Origin: Zygnema cylindricum
Taxonomy: Eukaryota; Streptophyta; Zygnematophyceae; Zygnematales; Zygnemataceae
Assembly: GCA_037447655.1 (NCBI GenBank)
Contig: JBBHKE010002856.1
Location: forward strand, 63,400 to 127,399
DNA: 64,000 bases
Reading direction: 5' to 3'
Translations under genes and position numbers: made by a program
The notes under the pieces: generated by a model
What the model saw: the letters and a program-made list of their open reading frames with translations, nothing else
Databases searched by the model: none
What the model was told of the DNA's origin: nothing
Part shown: one piece after another, positions 12,632 through 26,642 of the stretch
Position numbering within the stretch: the stretch's first letter is position 1
How the letters are laid out: each line of letters starts with the position of its first letter

Positions 12632-13312
12632 TTGAAGCATGAGCACCAAATTTGACAACGCTTCTTGGGTTAGAAGGTTCTGTTGTCTATAACCCACTTG
12701 GTTATAAGATTTTTTAGACAGGATTTAGATTTTTGGCGGTCATTAGAAAAATAAGAATTATTGACCAGAATTTCCGATACCGCAAACGGGTCTAGCGTTA
12801 AATAGTTACTTTTGGGGACTCCAACGGCTAGAATGTTACAACTGAACGAACGCGAAGCCCGCTGACATCTCGGACAAAACACGATTCAAACCTACGTCTG
12901 AACCAAAACCCCGAAGTTACCACCACTTAACTGCAAAGTACAAAAACCGTAATTCGTGTTTCCCGCGTTTATATCTCTCGCTCATACAATACGACATCGC
13001 GATACAAATTACAAGCCTTCCGATACGTCACAGCGTAACGCATCGAAATAATCATTTTTTAGGTGTAATGAGTAATGTACTGTAGAGCTTCTAATTTTTC
13101 CAGCTGGAGTTTAGAAAAGTGACAGCTTTGCTGTATGTTTACGGAAAGGCTTTTTTAACAATAAAGTGACACCTGTTTAGCAAAATTTCCGCTTCTAAGG
13201 TTATTTCTTAAGCGTTCCTCCAAATTTGAAGTGTGGAATGGTTTAGGGCGTTATATCGTTTAATAGAATGCCTCCGAAATTGCTTGATTTTCCGTAGTAA
13301 TGCAATTTTCAG
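12632..13312 (+). other. RIF1 upstream region; first exon and start codon not resolved
   Basis: The first recognised RIF1 exon begins after an acceptor at 13311-13312 and has an in-frame stop upstream (13298-13300), so a short 5' exon must exist. One candidate is ATGAGTAAT at 13068-13076 followed by GTAC, which would join in frame and add three residues, but this is a guess. I see no convincing core promoter. Confidence 0.3.
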
Positions 13313-16300
13313 CTGGAATCCAGTATTAAGCTACTACAGCTTGCTGAAAAATTGCTTTTAAATATGAATGTAAATGATGTTCCTAAATACTTGAAAAAAG
13401 TGAAAGCTGCCACCAAAAACAGCCTTGATGATGGGCAACGTATAGAAGTTTATGAGCTGTAAGCCCTACTAACTTGTTGGTTTTCAAGCAACATATCAAA
13501 ATTTATGCACTGAAAGTCTTTTGAACTTGTAGGTTTTTAATCCACATAATGTGATGAAATTTGAGACTTGTAGTTTCATAACTTGAATTACTGCTCGAAC
13601 TCGTATGTATAGTCCATTTTGGATTTTGAAGAGCATCTGATGCTGAAGTTCATTGGATTGGTTGTAGTGAGAAGTGCAATGGATGTATCAGGTGACATTT
13701 GAAGTTTTAGTTTATGTATGGCATTTGAAGATTTATGGTTATGTACTTTGTGTTGAATCAAGCTTCAGTTATTTCCTTGCTAGAACTTGCTTGAAAACTG
13801 CTTCTGACAACAACCACAAAATAAAGAATATGAGTAAAATGAAGTAGTTTTCTATTATTTAGGTGATTCAATTGGTGTTTTTTCTCCTTTGCCCTTTGTA
13901 GATATTTTTTTCCTTATGCAGTTAATGTTGGTTTGAAATGTGAATTGAGGGGGTTTTTGGTATTGAACTGCAGTCTTCTGGCACTTCAAGCAGTACCTGA
14001 CAATGAGGAAACGAACAACGAACTTTGCTTGTTCCTTGAACCGCTTCTCTCCATTCTTCGCCGTGATATGTACTCGAAAAATGAAGAGCTGTGAGTGTCG
14101 GTCATGTTTTCCATTTTCCGTTTTTCCTTTTCGCTCAACATTTTTTCCATTGTGAAGCATTCTGAAAGCACGATATTTGATCATTAAAACCGGAGACAAG
14201 ATGACCCTCAATAATCGGTACCTTCTTTTCCCGTGTCAGTTAAGTACATGAACAAGTTTCTGCCTGTTTTGATGTTACAAAAGACACTATTCATGTAATA
14301 GGTATTTATCCTTTAAAGTGACACGTTGTTATTGCAGAGCTGGTCTAGCAATGAAGGCTCTTGGCTATTTTCTTCATCACAAGACCTTTGTAGCCGCATG
14401 CACAGGTGACGTCACACCCACAAAGCAAATGCTTTTTAACTTTCTACTTGTAGTTGTGCTGGGGCCAAAACACGGGAACTGAGCTTGCGAAATCAGGCAG
14501 AGACTTGTACTGGGTTTATTATATTGGGAAATTGTTGAGAAAAATGTAGCCGCCGTTATTTGTAATTTCTTATCACGAGCGTCTGTTTCATTTGCACATG
14601 AGAAGTGCTGTCGTTTGCCCTTTTAAGTGTGCAATTGCTTTATCTATGTGATTGGAGTATTTCTTTGCTCCCGCTGACATAATTCTTCCCCTTTTTTCTA
14701 GACGACATCAAATCAAGGGAAGGGTTGGATGTGGTCTAGCAGATAAACCTGGTCATGTATCATTTCGTTTTTTAAACTATTGGCAATCACATGTTTGGTT
14801 CAAAAATTTGTTCATAGGTTGTGTAGTTCCTTCCATTTGGAGAGCAAGTGAAGTAAGACTTAATTGTTAACTTGTTGTTAGCAGATGAATCTGCTCGTGC
14901 TAACTTGTTGGCGGTTGAAGAAATCATCACAACCACAAACATGAAGGTATAATTCCTTTCCAAGATAACAGCATTTAATAGTTCTTTGCTTTTTTTGTTC
15001 GGTTTTTTTTAATTTATTCATCTTTTTCTTGTAGTTGGATTGTTTTTTGTGTATGTTTTTGCAACCGCCTTATTCGTCGACCGTGCAACTGTCTTTGGTC
15101 CTGTTAATTGGATGTATATTATATACATGTATATAGAATGTGTGTGTGTGTGTGTGTGTTAATGCATATATGTGTGTACATATATTTTATTGCAGCGACT
15201 TTGTTCCCTTGGGGCGTGGTGTTTGTCACAACAACAATTACCGCATGAGCTTGTTTCTCCTCATGTCGCGTCTATGGTGATGGCATTAATCCATGCCGTT
15301 GATAACCCCATGGGCTCCTTGGCCGTTGCGGTGGAGTCTTTTCAGGTATGTGTATGAAGGGAGTAGTAATACAGTTTTTTTCTGTTCAAGAAGTTACGTT
15401 GGTTTGTTTAAAAAAAGAGAGTCCGGCGGACTGTCTTCGAATGTTTCCTTAAGAGCTGGTATTCATGATGTTGATTAGGGATTAGAAGGGATGAGAAGTT
15501 AACTAATCTCCTTATATGTTTTTCTTAAACTGAGATGCATATGAAGATGTTTGTAGAAAGACAATTGAATGTATGCTAGAGTGTATAAAACTCTTTAGAC
15601 AGGGAAAATATGCTGGAGGGTTAGCAGGATAATATTTATTTTTACTTGTTTGATAATGGAAGACATTCAGTAGACCTTGTAGCGTTACGTCAATGCTGTG
15701 ATTTTGTATTTTAATCTTTCTTCAGTTTACCAGTTTGAATCCATGTACTGTTAATTTGCACAGGGAAATTAGTCCCGTCTCATAATTTTGTATGTTTCAG
15801 ACAAATTATTGGAACATTGTTTCCTTGTGTTGATGTCTTCGGGGAGCATTTTTCTTTTCTTTGGCATGATATACAGGCTCTCATAAAACTTGTGAATAGC
15901 TATCCAGATGAGATGTGTAAGGAATCAGTCATTTGGGCACCTTTGATATGTCGACAAATGCTTAGCGAAGAAAAGATGAAGGGAGAACATGCTGAAAAGC
16001 TATTAATAGCATCAAAAGGGTTACTTCTTCCAGCACCTGCGCCACTTTCTGTGGTACGTTATCTACGATGTCAAGGTTTTAGAAGCGCAATGTCTAAGGG
16101 ACCACATTAAGCAAATTTACCCATGTTACTACGAGTTACTAAATATGCAATTTTTGTAAGGAAACTCTACATTTGCTGACATAATTTTCATAATATGACA
16201 ATTGTTTCTTTGTGCGATATCAGTCTTACCTGGCGGTATGCACTTGATCAAACTATAAGGATTTTAAACGTTGATGGTGTTTTCAGCGTGATTCAAATAG

Positions 16301-19300
16301 CTGATGGCAAACTTTATTTCATTTTCCAGACTCGTAGTCTTTATTATTTAGATAGGAACATTGTTTCGACTGTGGTTTTCTGTGTAGTTAAGAATATGGA
16401 ATTTCAGTGGTCATTGAATGTAGAAATACCTGCAGGTCTGTTTGTTAAGAGCACTGCTCATTTTTGGCACCCAAAGGCGGGACTGTTTATCTTACCTCAC
16501 ATTGTAGCTTTTACATATGTGGTCTTCAGAGTCATTTTTTTTCGGTTCAGTTTCTATTTTCATCTACATTTGTTTGTTTTAATGATAGGACCCCTTCAAG
16601 TTTACAAAGCCCAGTTATTGTCGTCAATGTCCTGTACCCTAGTGTATTTGGTTGTTCACCTATTTGTTTTGTCTCTGTGTGTGTAACAGAAGCTTGTGAA
16701 TGAGTTAAATAATTCTTTATTGCTGCGGATGGAGGCAGCACTTAAGGATCCTGAAACAGTCCTTACGGTTTTGAGAGCCTGGGCATGGATTGTAAGACTA
16801 CTTGGACGGAAGCTCGTAGAGAAGAACACAGATGGACAGCTTATGGTGAATTGTCTTCTCAAAATACCAGAATCGACCTTTTTATCACCTGACCAGCCAG
16901 TTCGTATAGCCACACAGGTGAGAAATATGATGTCTTGTGCTGTCCTGTGTCGTATGACATTTTTATTAATTTGGATTCCGTTTAAAATTTCTTATCCTGG
17001 AGCCTGTCATTAATCTGGAGTCATTTAAAATTTCTTAGTTCTGGGAGTTCACTGCTTGAGTTAAATTTATGACATGGCATGGATCAAGCCCGGCCAGATT
17101 TTTAATAAAAAAAAATGAATACCAAACTCAACTGTGGTATTTGTTATTGTGCTTCTTATGCAATTTTCTCGGTGGAAAGTTTGTTTTTCTACGCGTAGTA
17201 TGTTATTTGAGGCTATTGAATAGCTGCGTACGAGTGAGGTTATTTTTTAAATGGGCGATAAGTGTCTATGTGTTTGGTTTTTGGGTGTTTGGATACTTCA
17301 ACAGCAAATTGGACTTTTTTCCTTTCAGAACCCTACTATGGTTGGCCATACTCATTACGCTTGGATAGAAATAATAGTTGCTCTTGTTATTTCGTGCAGG
17401 TAGCTTGGCAAGCCTTAATTGACAATTTCATCGCTGGTGGAGCAGCACCTGGAGGCAAGGGAGGTAAGAGAATTAATCATTTACCACACTAATTTTGTCG
17501 GCGGTAGTGAATAGGCTGAGAAATGTGTATGCAGAGCTGGACTAAAATAGCACTACATGGAGAAATTGTAGCACATGTAGCACATTAAGTAATGCTGTTG
17601 GTTTTTTTTTTCAGTGCAAAAGATGGGAAAGTTCCTTTGGATTTGGAATAGAGTAGATACATACTTGAAGTCTCTATGAAAGGGTGAGTCTAGCTGGTCA
17701 AGCGATACACCACTTGTTTGTTCATTTCTGAAAATATGATTAGGAAAAACACTGGACATAAATCGCAGACTAAGATATGAGGAAATGCTGTCTAGAATTG
17801 GAAACCAACTCGGTATAACATTGCGGTGTCTGATCCGCTTAACTTGTAAACAAGAACTCTGTGTAGTAATAATGGTAGTGCGATTGAAAGCACTAAGATA
17901 ATGTATTGACCTCATTCAATAGTGGTTTCCTTATTGGAAAGGAGGTTTTTTGTTTCCACGTGGTCCCGCAGTTTTTTTCATTCTTGTTTTAGTACGAACA
18001 ATTAAGAAACAGAACAGGAGGGTTTTCTGTCACATTGACAAAAACACTTTTGTTAAACGAAAATGTGTCATGAGAATTTTGCATAACGAAAAAAATGTCA
18101 ATTTTGTCTGAAATCTCTCATCCTTCATCTATTATTTCCGGCGTCTGAAAAGAGTGTATGCAATAACATGGAGCTGTTGTAAACTCAGGACAAGCCACTA
18201 TGTAAGATGTATATGTATATTTCAAAGAGATTACAAGTTAATAAAATTGATAGGACAATTTACAATTTACTGCAGTTGTAGTTAACTTGCACCGGCTCTG
18301 GTTGGTAGACAATGAACGAGATTTTTTTTTGCTTCTAAGATATATCCAATTTGCGTCTTTGTTTTGAATTACACACTGTTGGGTTCATGCCGAGAGAGGC
18401 CTATTGGAGCTCTTTGCTTCTGAGGCTCTTTATCTGCGAACCCCCAACATTATTGGCGCCCCCCTCCCCCTTCCCCTTTTTTTAAGGGTGCGCTCTTTGG
18501 AGACGGCTTTTGTTTACAAGTTTTAGATTTTCACCAATGCTAGATCGCACATCTGAAGTAATTTTATTGTCCATTTCTTGCATATGTGGGGGTTCCGTGG
18601 AATGTTTTGTAAAAAATAATTGATTCGACTCTCCCAATAGCTATCAGAGGTAACCAGTCCAGAATTAATGTGGACCTCCTGTTTCTGTGGTTGATTGTAG
18701 TACAGTTGTGACTCAACCTTCGTCGAAACGCCTGGCTCTCCTCATGATGCCCCTCACAAATAGTATGCTGTTTGAAAATGATTTACACGTTCGAATGGCC
18801 TGTTTTCGTACGTGGGGATATTTACTTAATCGCCTGGAGGATTATGTCACGAGCCCGACAGTCTTTGAAGTAATAGTTCAACCAATGCTCGATGTTATCT
18901 TGCGGAAAAATCCCGAATCAGAAGGACGCCTCATCTGGTTACAAGCGACAAGACTACTGGAGGACCTGTTGAGTGCTCGACTACAAGAGAATGACGGACA
19001 GCCACAGAATCCTGGGACAACAATCTGGTCGAAAGGTAACATGGAGGAGGGTGAAAACTCAAACGGTGATAATTCTTACGAGGCGGGTGTATTAGAGATT
19101 TGTACTTCTTTAAGGCAAGTCACGGTAAAATGGGGAGCATGGAACCTGGAACAGACGGATGGGTTGTTGAAATTACTGGCTTTAGTGATGAAGGGTGAGT
19201 GGAGAGAGCCCACAGTTGTTGCTGCAAAGAATGGGGTGACAGGTGTCACAGTAAATAATAGATCTTTGACGCTTTGGAAGCTTTTAGTGCGGAGCATAGA

Positions 19301-21440
19301 AGCAGCTGGGAGAGCTGATGTACGGCCTGCCCAAGAACACGTTACCGCTGTCCATTCACTTTTACGTTTCATGCATCAAGTCTGTGTGAGAGATGCTTTT
19401 ATTACCTCGTTTAAGGATGAAATACACTGTCATCAATGGATGCAATACTGTTGGCAACTTATGGATACTCTCATTATGGAACTGAAGCCACTGGTACTAT
19501 CCTCGTCCTTTTATAAACTTCCAATTGTGGAGAAGGGAGAGGCAGCTATAGCTGGCCGACAGAACAATGTTGTCCAATCAGGACCTGGTCCAATGAGAGA
19601 AGGTTCTGTGGATATCTTAAGTGGGGATAGTATTGTGAATAGCTCGGATTCTCAGGCAGTTAAAAGAGGACCTCCAGGTTTTTACTTAGCATCTGTTTGG
19701 CTCCAAGCGGCTCTTCAGAAGGCCTCTCCAATGGGGTCATTAGAACAAATTTCGTCGCAGTTCCAAAAGCTGGTCGCGGTCGGGATGAAGGGTCAGGAAG
19801 AATTTATAGATATTGCTGTTATGGTAAGCGTTTTGGAGTGGTTGAGTTTATCAGGAAGTAAAGAAACGGGGACTTACAAAAAATCTCCAGTTTCTGGTAG
19901 TTTTTCAAAGTTGAGTAGTGCTAATGAGAAAGTTTGTGAGAGAGATTTGGGCTGGTCTCCAACTGATCTTATTCTTGGAATGTGGAGAGCAATTGCTGTA
20001 GAGCTTTGCACAATGATGGCAGAAAGCAATGATATTAAGGATTTTGGAAGCAATCGACCAGATTCGGGGCATCAAGTCCTGCAGGGCCTTTTCTTGCTTC
20101 CTTTTAATTGCATTTACCTTGCGAATCAATGCAATGTCTCTGCAAGCAGTATTGAATTGACAGGAGAACAATGGGGAAAATTATTGAGGATAGTCCATCG
20201 CATTGCCACTTTGAAAAGCGCCCACCCGAACGCACTTGTCGCTAAGGTATTCCAAGGCATTCTCAGTCTCCTGGAGGATAGACAGCATGAAACGACGAAT
20301 GAGAGACTCACTCCATCATCTGAGAGTCCCACCAGCAATTATAAGGGAGACATTTTCAAGTTGTTTGTAGCGGTTACTTCACAGGCTTCAGGGGTGGTAG
20401 AGACACAGAGTTCTGCTGTAGCAGCTATCACAAAACAGAGGAGAAAACATAGTTCCGGAAATGGGTCTACACTAGGAGATTCTGTCACCAGTACAAAGAC
20501 TGTAGGAGGGAAAGCCGTCATCGATTCTAATTGTATTGGAGAACTTTTTTCTGTTGTTTCAAGGTATTCCGAGGACCCCGTTTTTTTTTCTTCCTTTCAA
20601 CTGTGTGTTTGTACTTGTATTTTTTTCTGCTCAGAGTTTATTTCGTTAGCAGTCATCTTTCTTCAAATTTTTGATAACTGACGCTGGGCGAGGAGGGAAT
20701 TGACAAATGTGAAAGTTATGCCTAAACATAATAGCTTCTTGATTATCCCATCAGCAAACTAGTAAATGGCCTGTTTCTTCTTGGTCTGTATTTTGAAATT
20801 TTCTACAGGCTTTTGGATACTTCTCGTTCTCCTGATTATCGCGATGAAGCAAAACGGTAAGGATTTTCTTTTTCAGTAATTGAGTCACCATTTTTATCTT
20901 GGGGCAAATATTGTATTTTTCCCTGCATTGTATAGGGGGCTGAAGAGCCATTTTATTTGGCGACATTCTATGAATCCCATGGAACCTTGTATTTACATTA
21001 CCAATAGCGTTAAGGTTAGAGACGACATCAGGCTGATACTTGACAAACCAGACTTACCTTTCAGAAGTGGTCTTTGCTAACTGCATTCAGTAGAGAACTG
21101 GACTTTGATTGAATTTATCCTTCAGATATTCCAATTTTGTCCCATATTGGCCAGGCTTTGCGATAACTTGATGCATGAGTCTCCAGTAAAACTGGCCTTC
21201 GAATGAAACTGTTTGGGACTTTCCATATTGAGATAAATGTTTAAAATAAAATCTTGAGTTCCTCTATCAACCAAGCTAATTATTTCTCCAACCGTTAGGA
21301 AGTTCATCATGAGCCCTCTCACTCTCTCTAGATCTATCTCTCCCCCTCTCCCTCTCTCTTTCTCCCTCTCCCTCTCATTTTTTGTTCAAGTAGACTTTTG
21401 CTCTTTTTTCTGACATTGACTCTTGCGCTATCTCTCTTAC

Positions 21441-21527
<87 letters not shown>

Positions 21528-24500
21528 TCTCTCCCTCTCTCTCTCTCGCTCTCTCTCTCACACTTTGAAACATTCTTCGCAATATTTACTGCTCTCTCTC
21601 TCTCTCTCTCTTTCTTTCACTTGTGCAGAATGCTTTTGGCTGTCGGTTCTCTTGCAAGTCGATTCCAGTCGTCCAACGATGTACTTCTTCTTTCTAAGGT
21701 ATGAGAGTCTCCGGATACTCATTTTGTTTTTTAAATTTTCTTCTACTAAAGTGTGTTGTTGGTTCAAAATATGACTCCTTTTTACTCGAATCTGGTCCGC
21801 TGTCTTCTTAGGTGTCAGTTCCTGTGCAGGTCTGTTTCAAAGCCATCATCTCTATTAAAGGGCGGGGAGGGGGAGTGGAAGTGAAAATTAGGAAGCTGAC
21901 TGAATTGGTACCAATCTGGTTTTAGGTAGTTTTCAGGGTCTTTTTAAAATAAGCTTTTACTCATTTAAGTAGATGGATTTCCTTTTTGAACGGGACTGTA
22001 CTTTCAGGATTCCTTCGGTTGAATCAAGTTTTCTTTCAAATGAGAACTGAGAGTAACTGTTCTCAGCGAAAACTTGGAGCAAAAGCGCTTTTCCATGTGG
22101 AGATTGTAGGGTTATTTCTTAATTGAATAATTTTTCCTATGTGCAGGCTGTTCTCCCAGTACTTGAGAAATGGCTAAGAACAGGATGGGACCCAAATGCT
22201 TCTTTATCTTCTCAAGTTTCCGAAGAAACTCAACTGCCACAAACTATTACCTTGGAACAGGAGCTCCTCGATCTTTTGGAACAATGTTGGAAAAGCCTAT
22301 TATTAGGAGTGCAAAAGTGTCATCCTCGTCTCCAATTCGACTCTGGATTGCTCTCGCTTTTGGCTTCTACTCTCTCTGTTGCATTCTTACATCCTTGTAC
22401 AAGCCTAGCGAATGCGACTGTTGAATTTTGGGAAAAAACATTTGGAAAAATAGGAGCATCTATAGCTGGAAAAAGTGGAATGGTTTTGAGTTATCCTTCT
22501 TGTCTCGTACCTGTCTTAAAGGTCTTAAAACGCAAGTCAACCATCAGTTTTCCATGTTGGAACCCTGAGATCGAAACCAATGGAAATAATAAAGATGCAG
22601 AGTTTTTTGACAGAATGGATTCAAATGAAAAGGGAAAATTGCGCGCAGGTCCAAAGTCACGACCAAAAGCCCTGGTGATACGAAATGCTCGCGGAGTAAA
22701 ACAAGCGCTTCTCAACAGTGAAATAGGGAAGGTTCCGATTGTGGTAGACAAAAAGTCTTCCAAGGATGTCTTTCCAGTAGTTGACCCTTTGGCAGCAGCA
22801 AAACCTTGGGTTGGAAAAACCGGGTCACGAATTCTTCAAGGTTTTCTTCATGAACAGGAAACCCGTCGACAAGAGGCAATGGAAGCTACCCACAACGCTC
22901 AAACAGGAAGTACGGAATGGAAACCAGAAAAGGAGAATGAATGTGAAAGGATAAGTAGTCCGAATCAGATGGAACCGGACAGAGTTATTTCAGAGGGGGA
23001 GACTTTGGTAACCCAAGCTTACCAAGGTTCTGAAAAAGTTCAGTTAGAGGCTACAGAAAAAACGAGTTGTTCTTCGATCGAAAATCCAGAGAACTCTTCT
23101 ACTCCGAAGTCTAATTCCGAAGTCAAAATTTCAGATCAAGAAGGAGAGAAATCAGGGGAAGTTGGAGATGGAGAAAGCTCGGCTCGCACAAGGGGTTTAG
23201 ATGCTGAAATTTTAAAGAGTCCAGAAGAGAGAAGGAGATTGAGTACGGCTTTTCTGTATCGCAGCTTGGGAATAACTTTTGAGAAAAATCAACCTGATTC
23301 GTTGATTTCGGAAGAAAACGCGTATGTTTCATTTGAGAGTCCTTTTAACTCCACATCTATCAACGATGAAGCAAAGAATGATAATAATGTAGAAGATAAT
23401 GTGGATGATTTGCCGTCTGGATTAACAAAAAAAACAACAAATGGGGAAGATGTAGAATCGTTAAAAATCCGAAAAAGGCATCGGTTTCAGCAAGATAGTC
23501 CTGATGACTATACTGTAGTTCCTGGCGCTCAAAAGAAAGCGAAAGTTTATTTAACACAACATCAGAAGGAGGTGAAAGCAGCTCAGAAAGGACAAGGGCC
23601 GGAAGTGGGAGGAGGAGGGATGGTCCATGGAACTGGAGGAGTATTGAATGGAACAACAGAAGGTTCACTACAAAATAATATGTGGTGGGAAGATACTCAA
23701 GACACAAGGCATAGTGGGAGTCAAAAAGTATGTGGATCTCCCACACTTCCGGAATCGATATCTTGTAAGAAGAGAGGTCCATCGGATGAGACTCCCATCG
23801 ATAGAAGAGAGGAAAATGAGGGAGAATTCAGGAATGGAGAACGTACAGGAACTTGTGTCCGTACGGTCGGTTTTATTAAGAGACAGAAAGCAACCAATGG
23901 AGGAAATTCTATCGATATGCCATCTGAGAGTTCAGGAGGGAAATGGAAAGAATTGAGTAGAATCACGAGTGGGACGTCTCTTTCACGCTGCAATTTTATT
24001 CAGTCGAGTATGGATCGAGACAAGCAAGAGAGAGGGAGAGGGGGAGAGAGGGAAGAAGAGACAATGAATGTCGAGAAGAAATTTTCTGGTGCAGTGGAAT
24101 CGGCAAGTGGAAGACAAGAAGAAGATGAAGATATGGGAAAAGAAAAAGGATTTACGGTTCTGTTTGATGAACATCAAGCCAAACAAAGGAGAGTCAGCCA
24201 GATAGGTTCTGTTGCAGATTTTGAAAACCAGGAGAACATCAGCAATCCAGAAATTATTTCTAAAGTTGGCGCCTCCAATCCCATGGGAAAAGTACCCATT
24301 TTTTGTGAATCTCAGGTTAGCAAAGACTTACCGAGGGCAGTGGAGAAAGAGATTGGAGTCGATGCCAGTAATGAAGTCGAAAGTCGATCTAGACCTTTTC
24401 AACTGACTTCTGATGTGCCAGAGGGGGAGGTTACGATTAATAGTGATCATGTGGAGGAGACAATGACAGAACAAGAGTGTGAGGAAACGCAACAAGTTGT

Positions 24501-25326
24501 TTACTTAACCCCAGAGACAGTTCCTTACGGAATGCCCTCTCAATCCACGCCGGTAGAATCGAACTCAGGCCTTCACTCAAGAACTGAGGAAGTAGTAGTG
24601 GGATTGGGAGTTGAAGAAACAACTGAAGTCAAAGCAGTAGAAGATTTGAAAGAAGCAAAAATGAAGGATGTGGATGAAGAGAAAACAGAAGCAAAACAGG
24701 TAAAAGATGAGGAAGTAGATCCGGGAAAAGGTGAGGAAGTAGAGGGAGAAGAGAAAAGGACAAAGTTAGGGACGAAAGCACTGCTGTCAGAGCAACTGCC
24801 TATTCCTACCAATGATGTGCGGATAACAGATAGTCGAAAACATTTCGTTCAAGCGAACAGAAGAGCGAAGAGTATGGTTAGGTCTCCCACTTCCTCTCCT
24901 CCTCCTCCCTCTGAGGCAATCTTATCCAAGCCACTGACTCCTTGTGTTTACAGAGAAACAGTGCAAAAGATGTGTGAAGTAAAAATTACGACTTCAGATT
25001 CTCGGCATCCGCAAATGAGAAACCTTCGTAAACCGAAAGATTCCGAGTTGACGAGGAGAGAAACGATGGATTCCATGATAGAAAGACTGAAGCAAGTTTC
25101 AAGCGATTTGAGAAGCAATTTGGGAAAACGTAAATTCGATGACAATTCTTTAGTGGATTTGCTCGACGAACATGGAAAACTTGCAACAGCCATGGAGGAA
25201 ATATCCACATTACAAACGTATCTGGCTTCATCCTCCAGTAACATTAGTGCGAGTTTGCGGAAACGTTTGGGAAAAAAAGCAAAAAAAGAGAGGAAAGAGA
25301 GACGGGTGGCGGCATTAATGTCTTAA
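13313..25326 (+). CDS. RIF1: RIF1, telomere-associated protein / replication timing regulator (12 exons, start missing)
   Basis: Predicted exons: 13313-13458, 13974-14090, 14338-14405, 14885-14946, 15196-15345, 15877-16053, 16690-16917, 17400-17463, 18706-20563, 20809-20856, 21629-21698 and 22147-25326. All introns are GT-AG and phases agree throughout, giving 2055 codons plus stop; human RIF1, recalled from family knowledge, has 2472. The first half is the helical HEAT-type N-terminal region; diagnostic stretches are EELAGLAMKALGYFLHH, WIVRLLGRKL, VAWQALIDNF, SKRLALLMMPL and HVRMACFRTWGYLL. It is followed by a long acidic, Ser/Glu-rich disordered part containing DDYTVVPG...LTQHQKEV (about residue 1465), a motif conserved in animal RIF1. 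The last 85 residues hold a helical segment (DSMIERLKQVSSDL, LLDEHGKLATAMEEI) matching the RIF1 C-terminal oligomerisation region, then a basic tail. RIF1 binds DNA and recruits PP1 to delay origin firing and protects breaks in the nucleus. I see no canonical RVxF or SILK PP1 site; QRRVSQI is the nearest. Confidence 0.92.
15139..15160 (+). repeat. TG dinucleotide repeat in a RIF1 intron
   Basis: About ten TG units in the intron ahead of the exon at 15196. Confidence 0.85.
21304..21618 (+). repeat. CT-rich microsatellite ending at a RIF1 splice acceptor
   Basis: Long CTCTCT/CTCCCT tracts fill the intron between exons ending 20856 and starting 21629. The last block runs into TTTCTTTCACTTGTGCAG, so the repeat forms or extends the polypyrimidine tract of that acceptor. 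Confidence 0.9.
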
Positions 25327-25483
25327 AGAATTTTGTATCTAGCATCATAATGTTTTTGGTTTCTGAAGACGTATTGAAGCAAGAAGTGTTAAAAATGTAC
25401 GGAGGAGGAGACTTGTGTTTGGGACAAATGAAGAAGAGACACACTACCTTGTTTTGTTCATAGTGTATAGCAAATTCATAGAT

Positions 25484-25489
25484 AATAAA
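25484..25489 (+). promoter_or_regulatory. Candidate polyadenylation signal of RIF1
   Basis: AATAAA about 160 bases after the RIF1 stop codon, on the sense strand. No transcript evidence is available here. Confidence 0.4.
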
Positions 25490-26640
25490 GCTCACATATA
25501 TAGAGTAGTTACATTCTTCTGTATGGTAGTTTCTCCTTTGAAGTTGTTGCATGAGTTGGGGCATGGAGAGACCATCCAGTCGAAAAAAATATAGATGTGC
25601 ACACGTAAAAATAAGCATTTTGACCCTCCAGTCATAGAAGATATGCAGAAGACTAAATAATTTGGTCGTTTTTAACAATTAACGTGTGGAACTTCATCAT
25701 AAATAGAAATGTTTGTCGAAGTACAGAAGTTTAAACTGATCTTTTCCAAATGTATGAGAACTCAATGTTTTTTTTTTCATTAGTGACGACTTCTCAATTC
25801 TTTGTTTTGTTGCACTGCTTCATCCAGGCTACAAACAACCAAATATTGGAAATGTATTAAAAGTATTTAAGGACACATAGACATAGTAGGAACATCCTAC
25901 GGCTTTATTATGTCAATGAACCAAATAGGAAGCTTCGACCAACCACCTTTCTATGCCTCAATTGCATGTTTGTACGGTCTTCAGTTGTAACTTTCCCCTG
26001 GCCACTTGTGCAATCAGCTGTCGACAACTCTTAATCCCTCTCTAGGTTGATCCTTCAATCTAAAACAACTACATATAACGTTCTTGCCATAAGTTAGGGA
26101 CAATGAATTGTAATGAATCTTTAAAGAGCGAAGGCAACCAATACATGCACCCCATGTTTAAAGTTTTAACTTCAAAGTACGGTATACGTGCATCACACTG
26201 TCGCTATTAGCTACACCATGATAATAGTAATTTATTGATTTTATAAATAATACTTGAGAATTATCGCTGTTTAAGGGATGATTTATTTTTATTTTTTTGC
26301 CCGTGGCCTTGGGCAGCTACAACTGAAAATTTGAATATTAATAACACTAATTAGGCCGCTACTTTTCCGGACCAAAAATCATAAAATATTAGAAGCACTA
26401 TTTAAGGTACACAACTGTAGTGGATTAAAATCTGCCAGGGCTCCTTGAAGTAAAGTACAGTACAGTCCTGTAAAGTAGCTCGTTTCTCATCAACACTAAT
26501 AAATCCTTAACTATAGCAACGATAGGCGGTGTACTAAATGTGCAGGACGTTGGGGTGTCAGCCGCTGCATTTCAATACTTTACAGTAGTATTGATTCTTG
26601 CAACGTTTCGCGACGAAAAAACAAGAATGGCTAAAATTGC
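25490..26640. other. RIF1 downstream flank, no gene seen; source of a segmental duplication
   Basis: No coding-like frame. From the end of RIF1 to about 26283 the sequence is duplicated at 48568-50100. A short shared word GTACAGTACAGTC also occurs near 9835. Confidence 0.55.
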
Positions 26641-26642
26641 TA

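Noticed and set aside
17553-17915. A 120-codon minus-strand gene
   Set aside because: It lies in a RIF1 intron and has no family features.
18687-18705. Start of the long RIF1 exon at the upstream in-frame codon
   Set aside because: Phase from the previous exon and the acceptor TGTAGTACAG place the exon start at 18706; the codons before it are intron.
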